Assembly (NCBI GenBank): GCA_963843065.1
Contig: CAWJKX010000185.1
Span: forward strand, 24,203-88,202
Reading direction: 5' to 3'
Source: JAGVPT01 sp963843065
GTDB taxonomy: Bacteria; Bacteroidota; Ignavibacteria; UBA10030; UBA8401
Length of the DNA: 64,000 bases
In this document: positions 17,924-27,066 of the stretch, piece after piece
Numbering within the stretch: position 1 is the first letter of the stretch
Layout of the letters: each line of letters opens with the position of its first letter
Position numbers and translations under genes: made by a program
The notes under the pieces: generated by a model
Database searches by the model: none
Seen by the model: the letters and a program-made list of their open reading frames with translations, nothing else
What the model was told of the DNA's origin: nothing

Positions 17924-18831
17924 AACTCAGCAATGAAATAAAACTCGGGATGGTAATTTTTGCTGCGGTGATTGTCTTTGTCGGCGGAATGATCTATCTT
18001 CGCGGTGTTGATTTCCAGAAACGGGAATACTCGCTTACAATTTTTTACAACAATGTCAATGGTTTGCAGGAAGGCAACCCGATTACCATCGCCGGGCTTG
18101 CTGTAGGCAAGGTTGAAGAGATGAAACTTGTCGGTACCGCCATTGCCGTTAAAGTGCAGATTCAGAACAAAGTGCAGTTTCCCGTCGATTCAAAAGCCTA
18201 CATTAAAAGTTCCAGCTTGATGGGGGGAAAATTGATCGCGATTACACCCGGCACCGAATCTACGATGCTCCACAACGGCGATACGCTCACCGGTTCGTAC
18301 GAAGCCGACCTCACCGAATTGACTTCGACGCTCGCCCCCATTTCATCGAACGTTCTCGGCATCCTTGAACGAGTGAATACAACGTTCGACGAAAAAACGC
18401 GCGGCAACATACAAAACATTTTGGCCGATGTAAACCGTTCTTCCGCCGAGCTTGAGCATATTATTCACGATGAAGGGCAGCGCTTAGATTTTGCAATAGG
18501 AAATTTTGGTATGTTCTCCTCTAACCTTTCCCGCTTTGCCGTGAACCTGGATACTATCGCGTTGTCTCAACGCAACAATCTTGACACCAGCATGGCAGCG
18601 ATTCGTGTAGTGACGTACAATCTTCAGCAAGCGTCAGAAAATCTCAGATCAACGACGCAATCGCTCGATATCGTCCTTAATAAGATTGAAAAAGGCCAGG
18701 GCACGCTCGGAAAACTGGTGCAGGAAGAAAAATTGTATGACGACATTGACAGCCTTGCGTCAAATCTCAATTTACTGGTGAAAGACCTGCGGGAAAACCC
18801 CGCCAAGTATGTAAAAGTCAGCGTATTTTAA
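17920..18831 (+). CDS. mlaD: MCE/MlaD-family substrate-binding protein
   Basis: The protein has one N-terminal membrane helix (LGMVIFAAVIVFVGGMIYLR) and one MCE domain (about residues 38-120: NVNGLQEGNPITIAGLAVGK, LMGGKLIAITPG), followed by a long helical C-terminal part rich in Asn, Ser and Leu (about residues 145-290). MlaD forms hexameric rings that handle phospholipids in the periplasm; the long C-terminal helices could form a tube as in larger MCE proteins. It is coupled to mlaF by a four-base overlap. Confidence 0.94.
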   Translation: MKLSNEIKLGMVIFAAVIVFVGGMIYLRGVDFQKREYSLTIFYNNVNGLQEGNPITIAGLAVGKVEEMKLVGTAIAVKVQIQNKVQFPVDSKAYIKSSSLMGGKLIAITPGTESTMLHNGDTLTGSYEADLTELTSTLAPISSNVLGILERVNTTFDEKTRGNIQNILADVNRSSAELEHIIHDEGQRLDFAIGNFGMFSSNLSRFAVNLDTIALSQRNNLDTSMAAIRVVTYNLQQASENLRSTTQSLDIVLNKIEKGQGTLGKLVQEEKLYDDIDSLASNLNLLVKDLRENPAKYVKVSVF

Positions 18832-18942
18832 CGCATGATAATGAATCACGAATTCGGAACAACCGAACCTAGAGTTTCTTCAGGCGACACGAGATGAAAT
18901 TCGGGTGCTGCAGACCAATCAACCAACATAAAGGAGAACACT

Positions 18943-19272
18943 GTGAATATATTTGTAGGTAACCTGTCTCGTGATGCCGGCGAGGAAGATGTGCGGCAGG
19001 CGTTTCAAGCGTTTGGACAAGTCGCGACAGTCAATATCATCATGGACAAATTTACCCGTGAGCCAAAGGGCTTTGGATTTGTCGAAATGCCGGCAAAAAC
19101 TGAAGCGGAGGCTGCCATCGCGGGATTGAACGGCAAAGAATTAAAAGGCCGCGCGTTGACCGTCAATGAAGCCCGTCCCAGGGAAGAACGCAGCGGCGGC
19201 TTCGGTGGAAGAAAAAGCGGAGGCTACGGCGGAAACAAGGGTGGCGGCGGTGGCGGTCGACGCTCCTGGTAG
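18943..19272 (+). CDS. RRM RNA-binding protein with glycine-rich tail
   Basis: A single RNA recognition motif (residues 1-78) with RNP2 IFVGNL and RNP1 KGFGFVEM is followed by a Gly/Arg-rich tail ending GGGGGGRRSW. This is the small bacterial RRM family found in cyanobacteria and Bacteroidota, thought to act in cold adaptation and RNA handling. It starts with GTG at 18943 behind an AAAGGAG site. The tail resembles RGG boxes and would bind RNA non-specifically. Stands alone. Confidence 0.93.
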   Translation: MNIFVGNLSRDAGEEDVRQAFQAFGQVATVNIIMDKFTREPKGFGFVEMPAKTEAEAAIAGLNGKELKGRALTVNEARPREERSGGFGGRKSGGYGGNKGGGGGGRRSW

Positions 19273-19313
19273 GACGACACGGGCGCTTACATCGGAGCCT
19301 TACGTTGTCATTG

Positions 19314-19706
19314 ATGGATATGCATTGCACGAAAAATTTTTTCTACGGGCGGATGCCATGTAAACGGCATTACGCCCGAGAAAAGATTTCTTTCCGTGAC
19401 AAGTCTCGTTTCCCTAATTGAGTTGGACCGTATTGGCCGCTTGAAGCTGAAAGAGGCACATTTTTTTTCCAATCTATACTTTACAATAATGCAGATTGAT
19501 CGCATTGGCTTTATTGTGGAAAAGGAGAAAATGTACGGCTTCAAGCGGGAGTCGAGGAGGTGCAATTTTTTTCCCGGGAAAGCAGATAGAAGGCCGATCA
19601 ATTTCCTTATAAGTTTCCGGATATTCAAGTAACGTTTGATGCGTTGCCTCCCGGAAAAAACATTCAAGATTCTCTACCTCTGTTTATTTTTCCTAAACAA
19701 CCTTGA
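19314..19706 (+). pseudogene. Broken PilZ-like gene with two compensating frame breaks
   Basis: ATG at 19314 reads MDMHCTKNFFYGRMPCKRHY, then AREKISFRDKSRF, before stopping; a shift near 19415 continues as SLIELDRIGRLKLKEAHFF and IDRIGFIVEKEKMYGFKRES, and a second shift near 19570-19600 continues as FPYKFPDIQVTFDALPPGKN to a stop at 19704-19706. The start and end are in the same frame, so the two indels compensate. The KRHYARE segment resembles the RxxxR motif that opens PilZ (cyclic di-GMP-binding) domains, and the beta-rich body fits, but the DxSxxG motif is not clear. Either a one-domain PilZ relative or an unknown protein. This accounts for the 560-base gap before the acyl-CoA ligase. Confidence 0.4.
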
Positions 19707-19832
19707 AATGAACACCGGTTCTTATCACATCGGATTAACATCCCTTATTTCTTTCAGCCAACATCACAGCCTCTTCTTTACCGTTGACCGCATTGCAGCA
19801 ATGGAATCATAAAGACCCACAAGGCTACAACA

Positions 19833-21746
19833 ATGACTCAAAGAACCATTCCTCAACTATTTGAAACAAGCGTTGAAAAGTACGGCACCAATATTCTCTT
19901 GTGGGAAAAGCGGGGAGAAAAATACCAAGGAACGACGTACCGTGAAACGCGCGCTATGGTTCATGAATTCGCCGCAGGATTGCTGGGCATCGGGATTCAG
20001 AAAGGAGATCGGGTCGCTTTAATTGCGGAGGGACGCAATGACTGGGTGATTAGCGAGCTTGGAATTTTATATGCCGGGGCCATTAACGTGCCGTTATCGG
20101 TGAAACTTAACGAGCAGTCGGAATTGAAATTTCGATTAGCGCATTCCGGCTGCAGGATGGCGATTGTTTCTTCGACCCAGGCGTATAAAGTCCAACAGCT
20201 TAAAAATAACCTCCCCGACCTTGAAAAAATTATTCTGCTCGACCCGGCAGAGCAATATGGAGAAGACGAAATACCCCTGCAACAATTGTACAAAACAGGG
20301 AAAAAACATCTGACAGAAAATTCCACTTCCCTCCTTCATTCATGGCAGTCAGTACATGAAGACGACCCGGCAAATATCTGCTACACTTCCGGTACAACCG
20401 CCGACCCTAAGGGAGTTATTCTAACGCATCGGAACTATACCGCGAATTCCGAGCAAGCGTCTGCGGTTTTACAAATGCCGGAACGGTATTGCTCGCTCCT
20501 TATTTTGCCGTGGGACCATTGCTTTGCCCATACCGCCGGCATTTACACGCTGATGAAAAATGGGGCGAGCATGGCGTCGGTGCAGGTGGGCAAAACGGCA
20601 ATTGAATCGCTAAAAAATATTCCGGTCAACATTAAAGAATCGAAGCCGACCTTTCTCTTGAGCGTGCCGACGCTTGCAAAAAATTTTCGGAAAAACATAG
20701 AGAACGGCATTAAGGAAAAAGGTCCGAAAGTTGAAAAACTATTTAAGAAAGCTCTGGATGTTGCGTACGACTATAACGGCAACGGCTGGAACCGCGGGAA
20801 GGGCTCGCGCATGCTGAAGAAGCCATTGATGATGTTCTTCGACAAAATTCTCTTCAGCAAAATACGGGAGAATTTCGGCGGCAGGCTCGAGTTCTTCATC
20901 GGCGGCGGTGCGCTCCTCGACATCGAATTGCAGCGATTTTTTTACGCCATCGGTATCCCGATGTTCCAGGGCTACGGACTTACCGAGTCGTCGCCTGTGA
21001 TTTCGGCAAATGTTCCTCGAAAACATAAGCTCGGCTCGTCGGGAAGCATCGTCCCGAATCTCGAAGTAAAAATCTGTGATGACAAAGGAAATGCACTCAC
21101 AACGGGCCAGCACGGAGAAATTGTCGTCAAAGGGGAGAATGTTATGGCGGGGTACTGGAAAAACGAGAAAGCGACAGGCGAAACAATCCGAAACGGCTGG
21201 CTTTACACCGGCGACCTCGGGTATCTTGACGAGGACGGCTTTTTATTCGTCCTCGGTAGAAACAAAAGCCTGCTCATTGCAAACGATGGAGAGAAATACA
21301 GCCCAGAGGGAATTGAAGAAACCATCACAGGCCACTCGCGCTTTATCGAACAAGTCATGCTGTACAACAACCAATCCCCATACACCGTTGCCCTTCTTGT
21401 TCCCAATCATGACGCTGCATTACAATGGCTGAAAGGAAAAAAACTTTCCGGCCGCACCGCGGAAGGACAAGAAGCCGTATTGCGGATGCTTGAATCGGAA
21501 ATAGATGCGTACCGCGAGGGGGGGATGTATGCCGGAATGTTTCCGTCCCGATGGCTGCCGTCGGCGATGGCGGTGTTGGGCGAAGGGTTTACCGAGCAGA
21601 ATGGGTTTATGAACAGCACACTCAAGATGGTGCGAGGCCGCATTATCGAGTTTTATAAAAACAGACTGGATTTCCTCTTCACACCGGAAGGGCAAAGCAT
21701 CTGCAATCATCAGAACATAATGATTGTGAAGAGGTGGGAAGAATAG
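19833..21746 (+). CDS. Long-chain fatty acid-CoA ligase (AMP-forming)
   Basis: A 637-residue adenylate-forming enzyme that activates fatty acids to acyl-CoA. The P-loop-like motif is CYTSGTTADPKGVILTHRNY, the A4/A5 region FFIGGGALLDIELQRFFYAI with YGLTESSPVISANV, and A7 TGDLGYLDEDGFLFVLGR with the C-terminal domain after it. The match is to the FadD15/long-chain synthetase type. An acyl-ACP thioesterase, which frees fatty acids, is the next gene, so the pair could recycle or channel free fatty acids. Confidence 0.93.
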   Translation: MTQRTIPQLFETSVEKYGTNILLWEKRGEKYQGTTYRETRAMVHEFAAGLLGIGIQKGDRVALIAEGRNDWVISELGILYAGAINVPLSVKLNEQSELKFRLAHSGCRMAIVSSTQAYKVQQLKNNLPDLEKIILLDPAEQYGEDEIPLQQLYKTGKKHLTENSTSLLHSWQSVHEDDPANICYTSGTTADPKGVILTHRNYTANSEQASAVLQMPERYCSLLILPWDHCFAHTAGIYTLMKNGASMASVQVGKTAIESLKNIPVNIKESKPTFLLSVPTLAKNFRKNIENGIKEKGPKVEKLFKKALDVAYDYNGNGWNRGKGSRMLKKPLMMFFDKILFSKIRENFGGRLEFFIGGGALLDIELQRFFYAIGIPMFQGYGLTESSPVISANVPRKHKLGSSGSIVPNLEVKICDDKGNALTTGQHGEIVVKGENVMAGYWKNEKATGETIRNGWLYTGDLGYLDEDGFLFVLGRNKSLLIANDGEKYSPEGIEETITGHSRFIEQVMLYNNQSPYTVALLVPNHDAALQWLKGKKLSGRTAEGQEAVLRMLESEIDAYREGGMYAGMFPSRWLPSAMAVLGEGFTEQNGFMNSTLKMVRGRIIEFYKNRLDFLFTPEGQSICNHQNIMIVKRWEE

Positions 21747-21998
21747 ATTGTGTTGAGTCGCACATGCGCTGCCGACTGTGTGGTTAGCGCAGAGGGGAGA
21801 GAAATCGGTGATGAATCAATTGCGGAAGAAGCAAGACCCTCGGAATTGATGGCCTTTTTTGTTGTGACACCATACCCCGTTTAAAAAGTCAAGAGTAATG
21901 AGTTTTCCCGCGCCAGCTTGCCGAATGGAAAAGTTGATGAATGTGGATTGGTTTAATTCTATTGTCGAAATAATGATTTAACGATATAGGTTAAGTAT

Positions 21999-22739
21999 AT
22001 GTTTGAAAAACAATTTGATTTACGATACTTTGAAATGGATCCATATGGAGGGGCATCACCCACCACAATATTAACGCTATTGGAAGAAACTGCGGCAGAT
22101 CATTGTCTTTCAATTAACCAGAGCTTATTTGATTTGGTTAATCAGAACATAGGCTGGGTTCTGCTATCCGGATATATGCAAATGGAGCGGTACCCTTTGT
22201 ATAAAGAAAAAATTACTATCAGAACGTGGTTATCAAAATATACCAGTATTAAAGGGAGTAGAGAAAACATCATTTATGATGAACAAGGAATCGTAATAGG
22301 AAGAGCTAAGGGTTTGTGGCTGTTCTTTGATATAAAAAGAAGAAGGCCCGTTAAAATTTTTGATGATATTAAAGAAAAGTGGTCTTGCTTTCCGGAAGAA
22401 AGTATTACGCATGACATTACTGAAAACATTGAAGCAATTGATTTCGCAAAATATAAAAAAAACTTTCTTGTGTATCGGTATGATATGGACACCAATAAAC
22501 ATGTCAACAATGTGAAATACTTACAATGGTTACTTGAGACTATTCCGGATGAGATTATCGATAATTTTTATATGCATTCAATAGATGGTCGTTACATTAG
22601 GGAAGCTCACTATGGCCACACAATTGAGTCTTTAGCGGAACATGGGAACGATGCACACAACTTTATTCATACAATAAAAGACCTTGACAGTAATCATGTG
22701 TGTTCTACTGCAAGAACAGTCTGGAGGAAAAGGATATAA
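21999..22739 (+). CDS. Acyl-ACP thioesterase (FatA/FatB type)
   Basis: The 246-residue protein has two hotdog domains. It starts MFEKQFDLRYFEMDPYGGAS and carries LTLLEETAADHC, and in the second half the catalytic-type motif DMDTNKHVNNVKYLQWLLET, the usual D..N.HVNN pattern. Such enzymes release fatty acids from acyl carrier protein. The gene is visibly richer in A and T than its neighbours and uses many AAA, AAT and ATA codons, which suggests recent transfer. No strong ribosome site precedes the ATG. The 252-base gap upstream holds no gene I can see. Confidence 0.9.
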   Translation: MFEKQFDLRYFEMDPYGGASPTTILTLLEETAADHCLSINQSLFDLVNQNIGWVLLSGYMQMERYPLYKEKITIRTWLSKYTSIKGSRENIIYDEQGIVIGRAKGLWLFFDIKRRRPVKIFDDIKEKWSCFPEESITHDITENIEAIDFAKYKKNFLVYRYDMDTNKHVNNVKYLQWLLETIPDEIIDNFYMHSIDGRYIREAHYGHTIESLAEHGNDAHNFIHTIKDLDSNHVCSTARTVWRKRI

Positions 22740-22758
22740 CTCCTTCAAACGCCCATCT

Positions 22759-23889
22759 TTAAGTAGCGGTCAAATCCTTTTTGTAACATCTTCTCCTTTT
22801 GTGCTGCCGATTTTCAAAGAATTTCCATTGAGCCTGGACTTTTGAGTTTACCTCCAGTTCCCGATTCGTCTCAACTTTTTCAACCTTGTTCTTTACGAAC
22901 ACTTTGTTTGATTCGTGCATGAGGATCGCGTTTATGCCCTTGTTTTGCATGTCGGGACGAACTGCTGTGAGATAAAGATCCACCTTTCTGTTATGCTTCA
23001 ATGCTCTCAACACGTGAATGAATCCAAACGGGAACAAACTGCCATTGCATTTTTGGAACGCTGCAGACAATGAAGGCATGGAAATTCCAAATGCTACAAC
23101 CTTGTGTTTCGAATCCAAGACAACCGGCACGTACTCCGGGAGGACATAACCGAAGTATTGCTTCACATACATATCGATTTGCTTGTCTGATAACTCAACA
23201 AAACCGTAGAGATTTTTGTATGCTGCATTGAGCACATGGAATATCTCTTTTGCGTATGGCAGCATTTCTTTGGTCTTTTTGACCTTCAGAATGCTAAGGT
23301 GGTATCTCTCCAATGCAATTTCAGCTATCCTTCGTACTTGGTCCACAACTTCTGCGTGCATCGTGACTTCGTACTCGACCCAGTCGCTATCTTTCGAATA
23401 ACCTGCGTCTTCAATATGTGAGGCGTAGTACGGATAATTGTAAATAGCTCCGAACGTACTTACTTCTTCAAATCCTTCTATGAGTGTTCCTTCACCATCC
23501 ATATCCGTGAAACCCAAAGGGCCATGAATACTCGCCATGCCCTTCGATTTTCCCCATTTCTCAACAGCACGCAAAAGCGCAGAGGATACTTCTTTATCGT
23601 CAATGAAGTCGAACCAGCCGAAATGCACGGCGTTCTCGCCCCACTTTTCATTATATTTCCTGTTAATGATCCCCGCTATTCGACCGACGGTCTCTTTGTT
23701 TTTGGTAGCGATCCAATATTTTGCTTCGCAGAAATCAAATGCGGGATTTTTGTCCTTTCTGAGTGAGAGCAGTTCTTCGGAACGAAGAGGTGGTACCCAA
23801 TACTTGTTATCTTTATATAGAGCATATTGAAATGATATAAATTGTTTCAATTCATGCAGGGTATTGACTTCCTTCAATTCTGTTCCCAT
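22759..23889 (-). CDS. YghO-like GNAT-fold acyltransferase-related protein
   Basis: A 376-residue protein of the YghO-like group, related to the GNAT acetyltransferase fold. Typical segments are KDNKYWVPPLRSEELLSLRK, GRIAGIINRKYNEKW, FGWFDFIDD, IHGPLGFTDMDGEG and LYLTAVRPDMQNKGINAILM, the last corresponding to the acyl-CoA-binding loop. The function is unknown; the family often lies near lipid genes, and here a fatty acid cyclopropane synthase lies upstream on the same strand. It ends 20 bases from the end of the convergent thioesterase gene. Confidence 0.75.
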   Translation of the reverse strand: MGTELKEVNTLHELKQFISFQYALYKDNKYWVPPLRSEELLSLRKDKNPAFDFCEAKYWIATKNKETVGRIAGIINRKYNEKWGENAVHFGWFDFIDDKEVSSALLRAVEKWGKSKGMASIHGPLGFTDMDGEGTLIEGFEEVSTFGAIYNYPYYASHIEDAGYSKDSDWVEYEVTMHAEVVDQVRRIAEIALERYHLSILKVKKTKEMLPYAKEIFHVLNAAYKNLYGFVELSDKQIDMYVKQYFGYVLPEYVPVVLDSKHKVVAFGISMPSLSAAFQKCNGSLFPFGFIHVLRALKHNRKVDLYLTAVRPDMQNKGINAILMHESNKVFVKNKVEKVETNRELEVNSKVQAQWKFFENRQHKRRRCYKKDLTAT

Positions 23890-24168
23890 TTTCTTACCCT
23901 TTTATTTTCAATAAACGGTGAAACTCCTAAGACAATAGAGTGATTGAAAATCTATCGACATCAAACGTACCAGCGTTGATTAACTGCCCCCAAAAGACAA
24001 CCCAATGTACTATATTGGAATTATAAAAGAAGGCAGAAATTGAGTCAGAGGCAGTATGCGAAAAAAAAATCATTAATAACCGGTTTGAAGCAGGAGGATC
24101 AATTCTGCACAGAGGAACCATAGGAACAAACTGTAGAATTGAACCAAAAGAGAGGAACATAATAAACC

Positions 24169-25323
24169 CTATCGCACCGAAACGTACATCTTTGTCGCCC
24201 CCTTTTTCGTTAAAACGACCTGCCATAATTGATCATGCCGAGCTCTCATGGCTCCTGCGCACGATAATAGATAGTATCTCCACATTCTGCGGAATCTCTC
24301 ATCGTATTGAGACTTTATGGAGTCCCAGTTCTTCTCAAAATTACCATCCCACGCCATGAGTGTCGGATCATAGTACATGCCGAAGTTGTGCACATCTTCG
24401 ATGATGAACAAATTTTCGGAAGCTGCGCTGATCTGTTTCATCGAAGGCGTCATGCCGTGCGGAAAGATGTACTTGGTAAGCCAAAGGTTGGTTTCCGTGC
24501 TCGTCGTTGAAACGTTAGATCCTATTGTGTGCAGAAGAAACAGTCCTTCCTTTTTTAGACAATGGGATACCGCTCTCATCAATTGACGATAGTTCTTGTA
24601 TCCGATATGTTCGATCATCCCGACCACGACGATTTTATCGAATTTATCGCCGAACGAATCTTGCATCAAATCGCGGTAATCCATTTCGAGAAATTCAACA
24701 TCATAGCCTGAGCAAAATTTCCTCGCGTACGCGAGCTGTTGCTGAGAAATGCTTATACCGGTCGCTTTGCATCCGATTCTCTCCGCGAGAAACTTAGCGA
24801 AACCTCCCCATCCGCAACCAATATCCAGCACGCGATCCTGCGGGGAAATATTTAGTTTCTTGCATATCAATTCCATCTTTAATTCTTGTGCCTTTGCTAA
24901 ATCATCGGTGTTGTTGAAATATCCACATGTATATTGGTTATACGGATCGAGAAAAGACATGAATAGGTCGATGCCCTTGTCATACGTCGCAGCGATGCCT
25001 TTTTTCAAACGGACTCTGGACTGAATGTTGAAGATGCGACCCTGAATATGAGAAAGGATGATCGATGGATTCCGTTTCACCTTCTCATCCAAGCGACTGG
25101 AAAGAATGTGATAAAAAAACTGGTCGAGGTTCTGACAATCCCACCAGCCGTCCATATAAGACTCGCCAAGTCCAACTGCTAGTTCCCGTACTACACGAGT
25201 GTAAAATCCTTCGTTATGAACCTGTATGTCCCACGGACGGTCGCCGTCGATCCTGATGTCTGCCGAACGCAGCAATTCTTGCAAATCGTTCTTTATGCCA
25301 CTCCTACTTGCGGATGTATTCAT
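24169..25323 (-). CDS. cfa: Cyclopropane fatty acid synthase
   Basis: Cfa adds a methylene group from S-adenosylmethionine to double bonds of membrane phospholipid acyl chains. The 384 residues match the E. coli length. The N-terminal lipid-binding domain (GESYMDGWWDCQNLDQFFYH), the YTCGYF segment, the SAM motif VLDIGCGWGGFAKFLAERIG, the VGMIEHIGYKNY segment and the C-terminal FGMYYDPTLMAWDGNF are all conserved. The start is ATG at 25323. The 279 bases between this gene and the YghO-like gene hold no convincing gene. Confidence 0.95.
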   Translation of the reverse strand: MNTSASRSGIKNDLQELLRSADIRIDGDRPWDIQVHNEGFYTRVVRELAVGLGESYMDGWWDCQNLDQFFYHILSSRLDEKVKRNPSIILSHIQGRIFNIQSRVRLKKGIAATYDKGIDLFMSFLDPYNQYTCGYFNNTDDLAKAQELKMELICKKLNISPQDRVLDIGCGWGGFAKFLAERIGCKATGISISQQQLAYARKFCSGYDVEFLEMDYRDLMQDSFGDKFDKIVVVGMIEHIGYKNYRQLMRAVSHCLKKEGLFLLHTIGSNVSTTSTETNLWLTKYIFPHGMTPSMKQISAASENLFIIEDVHNFGMYYDPTLMAWDGNFEKNWDSIKSQYDERFRRMWRYYLLSCAGAMRARHDQLWQVVLTKKGATKMYVSVR

Positions 25324-25387
25324 AATTCAACTCATCCTTTCTGGGTGCTACAGGCCACCATTTTATGCAGTAATGCTAAATTAATTT

Positions 25388-25870
25388 CTAAGACTCTACA
25401 ATTGCCCTGCGTTTGATAACAAAGTCAATCTCGTACAGGCCATAATTCGCTTTTTTCATCCCGAGATGTTGATAGGTTTGCATGGCCCGAGTGTTGGTAC
25501 GCTCGACATACAATCGTATTCCACAAACCGATTTATTTTTCCGGGCAGCCTTTTCTACATAGTGAAACAACTGATTAAAAACCCCAGTGCCGCGAAATTC
25601 GGGGATAACATATACGCTTTGAATCCACCAGAACGTCGCGGCACGCCAATCACTCCACTCGTATGTTATCATAAGCTGTCCCGCAATTTGCCCTTTAACT
25701 TCGGCAAGGATATAATACCCTTTTGAAGCATCTTTAAGCAGTGCCTTTACGCCGCGCAGCAATCGTTTGTGGTCGAGATTGAGGTGCTCTGTTTCATGCG
25801 CTATCGCAGAATTGAACTCTGTGATGATTTTTGCATCGGCAAGTGTGGCATGGCGAATGCGAATGGGCAT
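25388..25870 (-). CDS. GNAT-family N-acetyltransferase
   Basis: A 160-residue acetyltransferase with the GNAT order: MPIRIRHATLADAKIITEFN at the N-terminus, a beta strand carrying WWIQSVYVIPEFRGTGVFNQ (the acetyl-CoA loop, R-G-x-G), and the C-terminal TNTRAMQTYQHLGMKKANYG. The acceptor cannot be predicted. It lies 64 bases upstream of cfa on the same strand; shared transcription is possible. Confidence 0.88.
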   Translation of the reverse strand: MPIRIRHATLADAKIITEFNSAIAHETEHLNLDHKRLLRGVKALLKDASKGYYILAEVKGQIAGQLMITYEWSDWRAATFWWIQSVYVIPEFRGTGVFNQLFHYVEKAARKNKSVCGIRLYVERTNTRAMQTYQHLGMKKANYGLYEIDFVIKRRAIVES

Positions 25871-25899
25871 TGGTGAACAGTTAAAAGTGAAAAGTTAAA

Positions 25900-26007
25900 A
25901 ATTAAAAATGAAAAATTAAGAGTGAAAACATTTAAGACTGTCATTAAACCGTAAAAATCTTTACATTTTACACATAATTTTTCACTCTTAATTTTTCATT
26001 TTTAATT
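25900..26007. repeat. AT-rich 29-bp perfect inverted repeat
   Basis: The 29 bases at 25900-25928 are the exact reverse complement of 25979-26007 (core AAAAATGAAAAATTAAGAGT), with a 50-base loop. Upstream of the left arm, related AAAAGTGAAAAGTTAAAA units run from about 25881. It separates the start of the minus-strand acetyltransferase from the plus-strand nfo gene. Related AT-rich inverted repeats lie at 29503-29597 and 45782-45869. Confidence 0.8.
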
Positions 26008-26018
26008 CCCAGCATCGC

Positions 26019-26888
26019 GTGAGTATCTACGACAAGCATATTCTACTGGGCTCTCACATGTCGACCAGCGGCGGCGTCCATACCGCTGTCGATCGCGCGA
26101 TCTCCATCGGCTGCACCGCACTTCAGGTTTTTACAAAAAACAACAACCAATGGAGCGCAAAACCGTTGGCAGAAGAGGATATAGAAAACTACAAAAGGAA
26201 AATTGCGAAAGCAACCATAACCCCCGTCATGGCGCACGATTCGTACCTCATTAACCTCTGCGCGATGAACCCCGATACCCTGGAAAGATCCCGCACAGCG
26301 TTTATCGACGAATTGACCCGGTGCGAACAGCTCGGGATTCAACTGTTGAATTTTCATCCCGGCGCACACGGGGGTGCTGGCGAAGAAGAGGGCATCAAAA
26401 AAGTTGTTGAGAGCCTTAATATTGCCCACGAAAGAACAGAAGGGTTCAAAGTGCTCAGTGTCGTGGAGACGAGTGCAGGGCAGGGAACCGCAGTCGGGTA
26501 CAAATTTGAGCATCTAGAAAAAATAGTCAACGGCGTTGATAAACCACATCGAATGGCAGTGTGCGTTGATACATGTCATATCTTTGCCGCAGGTTATGAT
26601 ATTCGAACAGAAGAAAAGTATGAGGCGACATTTGAGGAGTTTGACAGCATCATAGGACTGCATCGACTTGCGGCATTTCACTACAACGACTCAAAAAAGG
26701 AGTTTGGTTCTCACAAAGACAGACACGAGCACATCGGCAAAGGGATGATCGGAGTGGCGGGATTTTCTCATCTGATGAATGATCACCGGTTCGCGGATAT
26801 TCCAAAGATCTTGGAAACGCCGAAAAGCAAAGACCTTCATGAAGATGTGGAAAACATGAAAGTGCTGATGGGATTAATTAAGAATTGA
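26019..26888 (+). CDS. nfo: Deoxyribonuclease IV (endonuclease IV)
   Basis: Endonuclease IV cuts DNA at abasic sites during base-excision repair. GTG at 26019 begins MSIYDKHILLGSHMSTSGGV. The zinc-binding motifs are recognisable: LNFHPGAHGG, SVVETSAGQG, CVDTCHIFAAGYDI, FHYNDSKKEFGSHKDRHEHI and ILETPK. The length (289 residues) is normal. It stands between an AT-rich inverted repeat and a hairpin, so it is probably its own transcription unit. Confidence 0.96.
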   Translation: MSIYDKHILLGSHMSTSGGVHTAVDRAISIGCTALQVFTKNNNQWSAKPLAEEDIENYKRKIAKATITPVMAHDSYLINLCAMNPDTLERSRTAFIDELTRCEQLGIQLLNFHPGAHGGAGEEEGIKKVVESLNIAHERTEGFKVLSVVETSAGQGTAVGYKFEHLEKIVNGVDKPHRMAVCVDTCHIFAAGYDIRTEEKYEATFEEFDSIIGLHRLAAFHYNDSKKEFGSHKDRHEHIGKGMIGVAGFSHLMNDHRFADIPKILETPKSKDLHEDVENMKVLMGLIKN

Positions 26889-26941
26889 GGCTTCTGAAAA
26901 AGTTCTAGTTTTTCTTTTCAAATTGAACGAATAGATTCTTC

Positions 26942-26962
26942 TCCCGCCAAAAAGCGGCGGGA
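26942..26962. terminator. GC-rich hairpin after nfo
   Basis: TCCCGCC (26942-26948) pairs with GGCGGGA (26956-26962) around AAAAAGC, 53 bases after the nfo stop. It lies in a 178-base gap between convergent genes. The flanking CAGAATGACA wording is common in dispersed intergenic repeats, so it may be part of one rather than a plain terminator. Confidence 0.4.
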
Positions 26963-27066
26963 TCAGAATGACATTTCATTGCCAATTCTTCAGAAGTCTC
27001 GAATTACAATTAGAAAGATTTGTATTCGTTGCATTATATCTTCGAATCCTCTAAACCCCCGATATA

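Noticed and set aside
19308..19667. Minus-strand open frame of 119 codons opposite the PilZ-like region
   Set aside because: Composition is basic and random-looking, and the plus strand gives a more coherent protein across compensating frames.
23927..24226. Minus-strand open frame of 99 codons between the YghO-like gene and cfa
   Set aside because: It overlaps the end of cfa, has no recognisable domain and no good start context; most likely chance.
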